Shown piece by piece: positions 61,989 through 64,000 of a stretch of DNA of 64,000 nucleotides. The DNA is from Methylorubrum aminovorans (GTDB taxonomy: Bacteria; Pseudomonadota; Alphaproteobacteria; Rhizobiales; Beijerinckiaceae), in the NCBI RefSeq assembly GCF_022179725.1, contig NZ_BPRC01000005.1:1-64000 (forward strand). Reading direction: 5' to 3'. Below the pieces are notes generated by a model. The model searched no databases. It saw nothing but the letters and a program-made list of their open reading frames with translations, and had not been told where the DNA came from. Positions within the stretch are counted from its first letter, which is position 1. Each line of letters begins with the position of its first letter. The position numbers were made by a program, and so were the translations under genes.

Positions 61989-62746
61989 GCGCGACCCTGG
62001 ATCGGGCGCCGGACTGGCTCACCGGCCGTCCGATCGCCCATCGCGGCCTGCACGACCGCGCGAACGGCATCCCCGAGAACACCCTGGCCGCGGCCGAGGC
62101 AGCGGTGGCGGGCGGCTACGCCATCGAGTGCGACGTGCAGCTCAGCGCCGACGGCGAGGCGATGGTGTTCCACGACGAGGCGCTCGGGCGCCTCACCGAG
62201 GCGTCCGAGCGGGTGGACGCCCGCACGGCCGCCGAGCTCGGCCGGCTGACTGTGGCCGGGACGGCGGAGCGCATCCCGACCCTGCCGGAATTCCTGGCGC
62301 GGGTCGCGAGCCGCGTGCCCGTCATCGTCGAGATCAAGTCGCGCTTCGACGGCGACCGTCGCTTGACCCGTCGCACCGCCGAAATCGTCTCACGCCTCGA
62401 CGCGCCGGTGGCGCTGAAGTCCTTCGATCCCGGCATCGTCGCCACGCTTGCCGAGATCGCGCCGGACCGGCCCCGCGGCATCGTCGCCGAGGCGAGCCAG
62501 GACGACCCGCATTACGCCCTGCTGACGCCCTCCGTGCGGGCCGAATTGTCGGGCCTGCTCCACCTGCATGTGAGCCGTCCGCACTTCCTGTCCTGGCGCG
62601 TCGGCGACCTGCCGGGCCCCGTCCCCTATCTCTGCCGCCGGCTCGGGAACATGCCGGTGATGACCTGGACGGTCCGCACCGAGGCACAGCGGGCGCTGGC
62701 CCAGGAGCACGCCGACCAGATGGTCTTCGAGGGTTTCCGCCCGTAA
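61985..62746 (+). CDS. Glycerophosphodiester phosphodiesterase family protein
   Basis: A 253-residue TIM-barrel enzyme splitting glycerophosphodiesters to glycerol 3-phosphate and an alcohol. Catalytic His in IAHRGLHD, then ENTLAAAEAAVAGGYAIECD (EN and ECD metal-site residues), VFHDEALGRLT with second His, IVEIKSRFDGD, and MTWTVRTEAQRAL near the C-terminus. There is no signal peptide, so it acts in the cytoplasm. GTG 61985 overlaps the RidA stop. Confidence 0.88.
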   Translation: MSATLDRAPDWLTGRPIAHRGLHDRANGIPENTLAAAEAAVAGGYAIECDVQLSADGEAMVFHDEALGRLTEASERVDARTAAELGRLTVAGTAERIPTLPEFLARVASRVPVIVEIKSRFDGDRRLTRRTAEIVSRLDAPVALKSFDPGIVATLAEIAPDRPRGIVAEASQDDPHYALLTPSVRAELSGLLHLHVSRPHFLSWRVGDLPGPVPYLCRRLGNMPVMTWTVRTEAQRALAQEHADQMVFEGFRP

Positions 62747-62748
62747 CG

Positions 62749-62798
62749 GGTTTCGAAAGGACAAGTCCTTCTCATAGGGTGCAGGGCAGAGCCCTGCT
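62749..62798. repeat. Short intergenic repeat, family 2, copy 2
   Basis: GGTTTCGAAAGGACAAGTCC then TTCTCATAGGGTGCAGGGCA, closely matching 46748-46800, starting directly after the GDPD stop. It holds GGAC-AA-GTCC and CAGGGC-AGA-GCCCTG hairpins, and lies between convergent genes as the first copy does. Confidence 0.7.
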
Positions 62799-62804
62799 TC
62801 ATGC

Positions 62805-64000
62805 TCAGGCCGCGCGAACCGTGTCGAGGAAGCGGGCGACCTCGGCCGAGAGATGCTCGGATTGGCGCGACAGTTCGGTCGCCGAGGCCAGCACCTGAGC
62901 GGCCGCCGCGCCGGTCTCCTCGGCCGCGCCCGCCACGCCGGCGATGGTGCGGGTGACGGATTCCGTCCCGCCCGCGGCCTGGGCGACGTTGCGCACGATC
63001 TCCTGGGTTGCCGCCCCCTGCTCCTCGACCGCCGCGGCGATGCCGGTGGCCACGCCGCTGATCTCGCGGATGCGCCCGGCAATGCTGTCGATGGCGCCGA
63101 CCGCCTGCCCCGTCGCGCCCTGGATGCGCCCGATCTGCGCGGTGATCTCCTCGGTCGCCCGCGCGGTCTGGTTGGCGAGTTCCTTCACCTCCGCCGCGAC
63201 GACGGCGAAACCCCGGCCGGCCTCGCCGGCGCGCGCCGCCTCGATCGTGGCGTTCAGCGCCAGCAGGTTGGTCTGGCCGGCGATGGTCGAGATCATCGCC
63301 ACCACGTCGCCGATCCGCGCGGCGGCCTCGGAGAGATCGCGCACGAGGGCCGCCGTCTGGCCGGCCTCGGCGACCGCCGCCTGCGCCAGGGAAGCCGAGC
63401 CGTCGACCTGCCGGCCGATCTCCTGGACCGAGGCGCCGAGTTCCTCGGCCGCCGCAGCCACCGTGCCGACATTGGAGGCGGCCTCCTCGGCGGAAGCCGC
63501 CACCGTCCCGGACTGGCCGGCGGTCTGGCTGGCATTGGCGGTCAATTGCTGCGCGGTGGCCTGCAACTCGGTCGCGGCGGCGGTCACGCCGTTGACTATG
63601 CCGCCGACCGCGCGCTGGAAATCGTCGGCGAGCGCGCGGGCGGCGGCCCGGCGCTGCGCCTCGGCGCCGGCGCGGGCAGCCCGCGTCTCCTCTTCGAGGG
63701 CACGGGTACGGATTAGGTTGTCCTTGAACACCTGCACCGCCGCAGCCATGGCGCCGATCTCGTCGCCGCGCCCCTGCCCCGGCACGGCGACCGTCGCATC
63801 ACCGTCCGCGAGCGCGCCCATCGCACCGGTCATCCGCGTGATCGGCCGCGAGATCCCGAACCAGGCGAACAGGGCGGCGGCGAGCGCCGAGAGCAGCGTC
63901 ACGGTCATGGCGATCCAGGCGGTCGTGGCGGCGGAGGCCGCGCTGCCGACGGCACCCTCGACGCTGTGCTTGGCGCCCTGCTTGTTGAGGGCGAGGTTCT
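62805..64000 (-). CDS. Methyl-accepting chemotaxis protein, C-terminal part (cut by right edge)
   Basis: At least 398 residues of a chemoreceptor, open to the window edge (the visible start of a frame at 63908 is internal; the coding continues upstream through [15 protein letters not shown]). Visible parts are a TM helix ([20 protein letters not shown]), HAMP ([20 protein letters not shown]), a methylation-helix coiled coil and the signalling tip ([40 protein letters not shown]). The tip binds CheA and CheW. The ligand-binding part lies outside the window. No C-terminal CheR-binding pentapeptide is seen (the end is [11 protein letters not shown]). Confidence 0.93.
   Translation of the reverse strand, partial: NLALNKQGAKHSVEGAVGSAASAATTAWIAMTVTLLSALAAALFAWFGISRPITRMTGAMGALADGDATVAVPGQGRGDEIGAMAAAVQVFKDNLIRTRALEEETRAARAGAEAQRRAAARALADDFQRAVGGIVNGVTAAATELQATAQQLTANASQTAGQSGTVAASAEEAASNVGTVAAAAEELGASVQEIGRQVDGSASLAQAAVAEAGQTAALVRDLSEAAARIGDVVAMISTIAGQTNLLALNATIEAARAGEAGRGFAVVAAEVKELANQTARATEEITAQIGRIQGATGQAVGAIDSIAGRIREISGVATGIAAAVEEQGAATQEIVRNVAQAAGGTESVTRTIAGVAGAAEETGAAAAQVLASATELSRQSEHLSAEVARFLDTVRAA

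Overview
The window is about 70% GC, densely packed DNA from the chromosome of an alphaproteobacterium. The best fit is a methylotrophic Rhizobiales of the Methylobacterium/Methylorubrum type. The pointers are the fliF-fliG-fliH-fliN-flbD order with a SciP (DUF1153) gene beside it, a near-consensus CtrA site, a bacteriophytochrome with heme oxygenase, a PmtA-type phospholipid methyltransferase, and several families of short intergenic palindromic repeats. The genus is an inference from gene content and could not be checked by a search.

Layout. 1-180: end of an IS3-type insertion sequence. 222-6549: phosphohexomutase and a 1574-residue beta-propeller/malectin protein with an internal 834-bp tandem duplication. 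6550-8263: low gene density with three small, mostly membrane, ORFs and two strong palindromes. 8264-13169: iron-uptake operon (TonB-dependent receptor, DUF3649, PepSY-TM, DUF3325, and a coupled 99-residue unknown). 13170-14239: sparse region with repeats. 14240-17403: SNase-like protein, then a PepSY/OmpR/histidine-kinase operon. 17533-22475: a Kai module (kaiC, two kaiB genes, a PAS hybrid histidine kinase, and a divergent single-domain receiver). 22740-34872: housekeeping and envelope genes (threonylcarbamoyl-AMP synthase, acyl-CoA dehydrogenase, TetR-controlled EmrAB-type efflux pair with two 19-bp operators, sensor kinase, TVP38 protein, PmtA, MnmA). 35119-43170: flagellar cluster (fliK, flgD, sciP, fliF, fliG, fliH, fliN, flbD). 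43223-46746: capsule-export-type protein, ferredoxin-like protein, flippase-like membrane protein. 46810-50056: heme oxygenase and a bacteriophytochrome histidine kinase whose N-terminus is a photoactive-yellow-protein-like domain lacking the chromophore cysteine. 50221-56958: oxidoreductases, VOC and SRPBCC proteins, argF/argD, an AraC regulator. 57275-61444: a double-glycine-leader peptide gene facing an HlyD adaptor and a C39-peptidase ABC exporter. 61515-64000: RidA, a glycerophosphodiester phosphodiesterase, and a chemoreceptor cut by the right edge.

How the parts work together. Several self-contained modules can be read from gene order: reductive iron-siderophore uptake; a Kai timing or stress-signalling unit with its own kinase output; a TetR-repressed drug pump; a CtrA/SciP/FlbD-regulated flagellar basal-body cluster; a red-light sensor with its bilin-making enzyme; and a peptide export/maturation system.

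The strongest candidates for new biology are the Gly-rich double-glycine peptide with its C39 exporter, and the PYP-like/phytochrome fusion that has lost the PYP chromophore site. Next come the two-KaiB/one-KaiC/hybrid-kinase cluster and the recently duplicated malectin protein.
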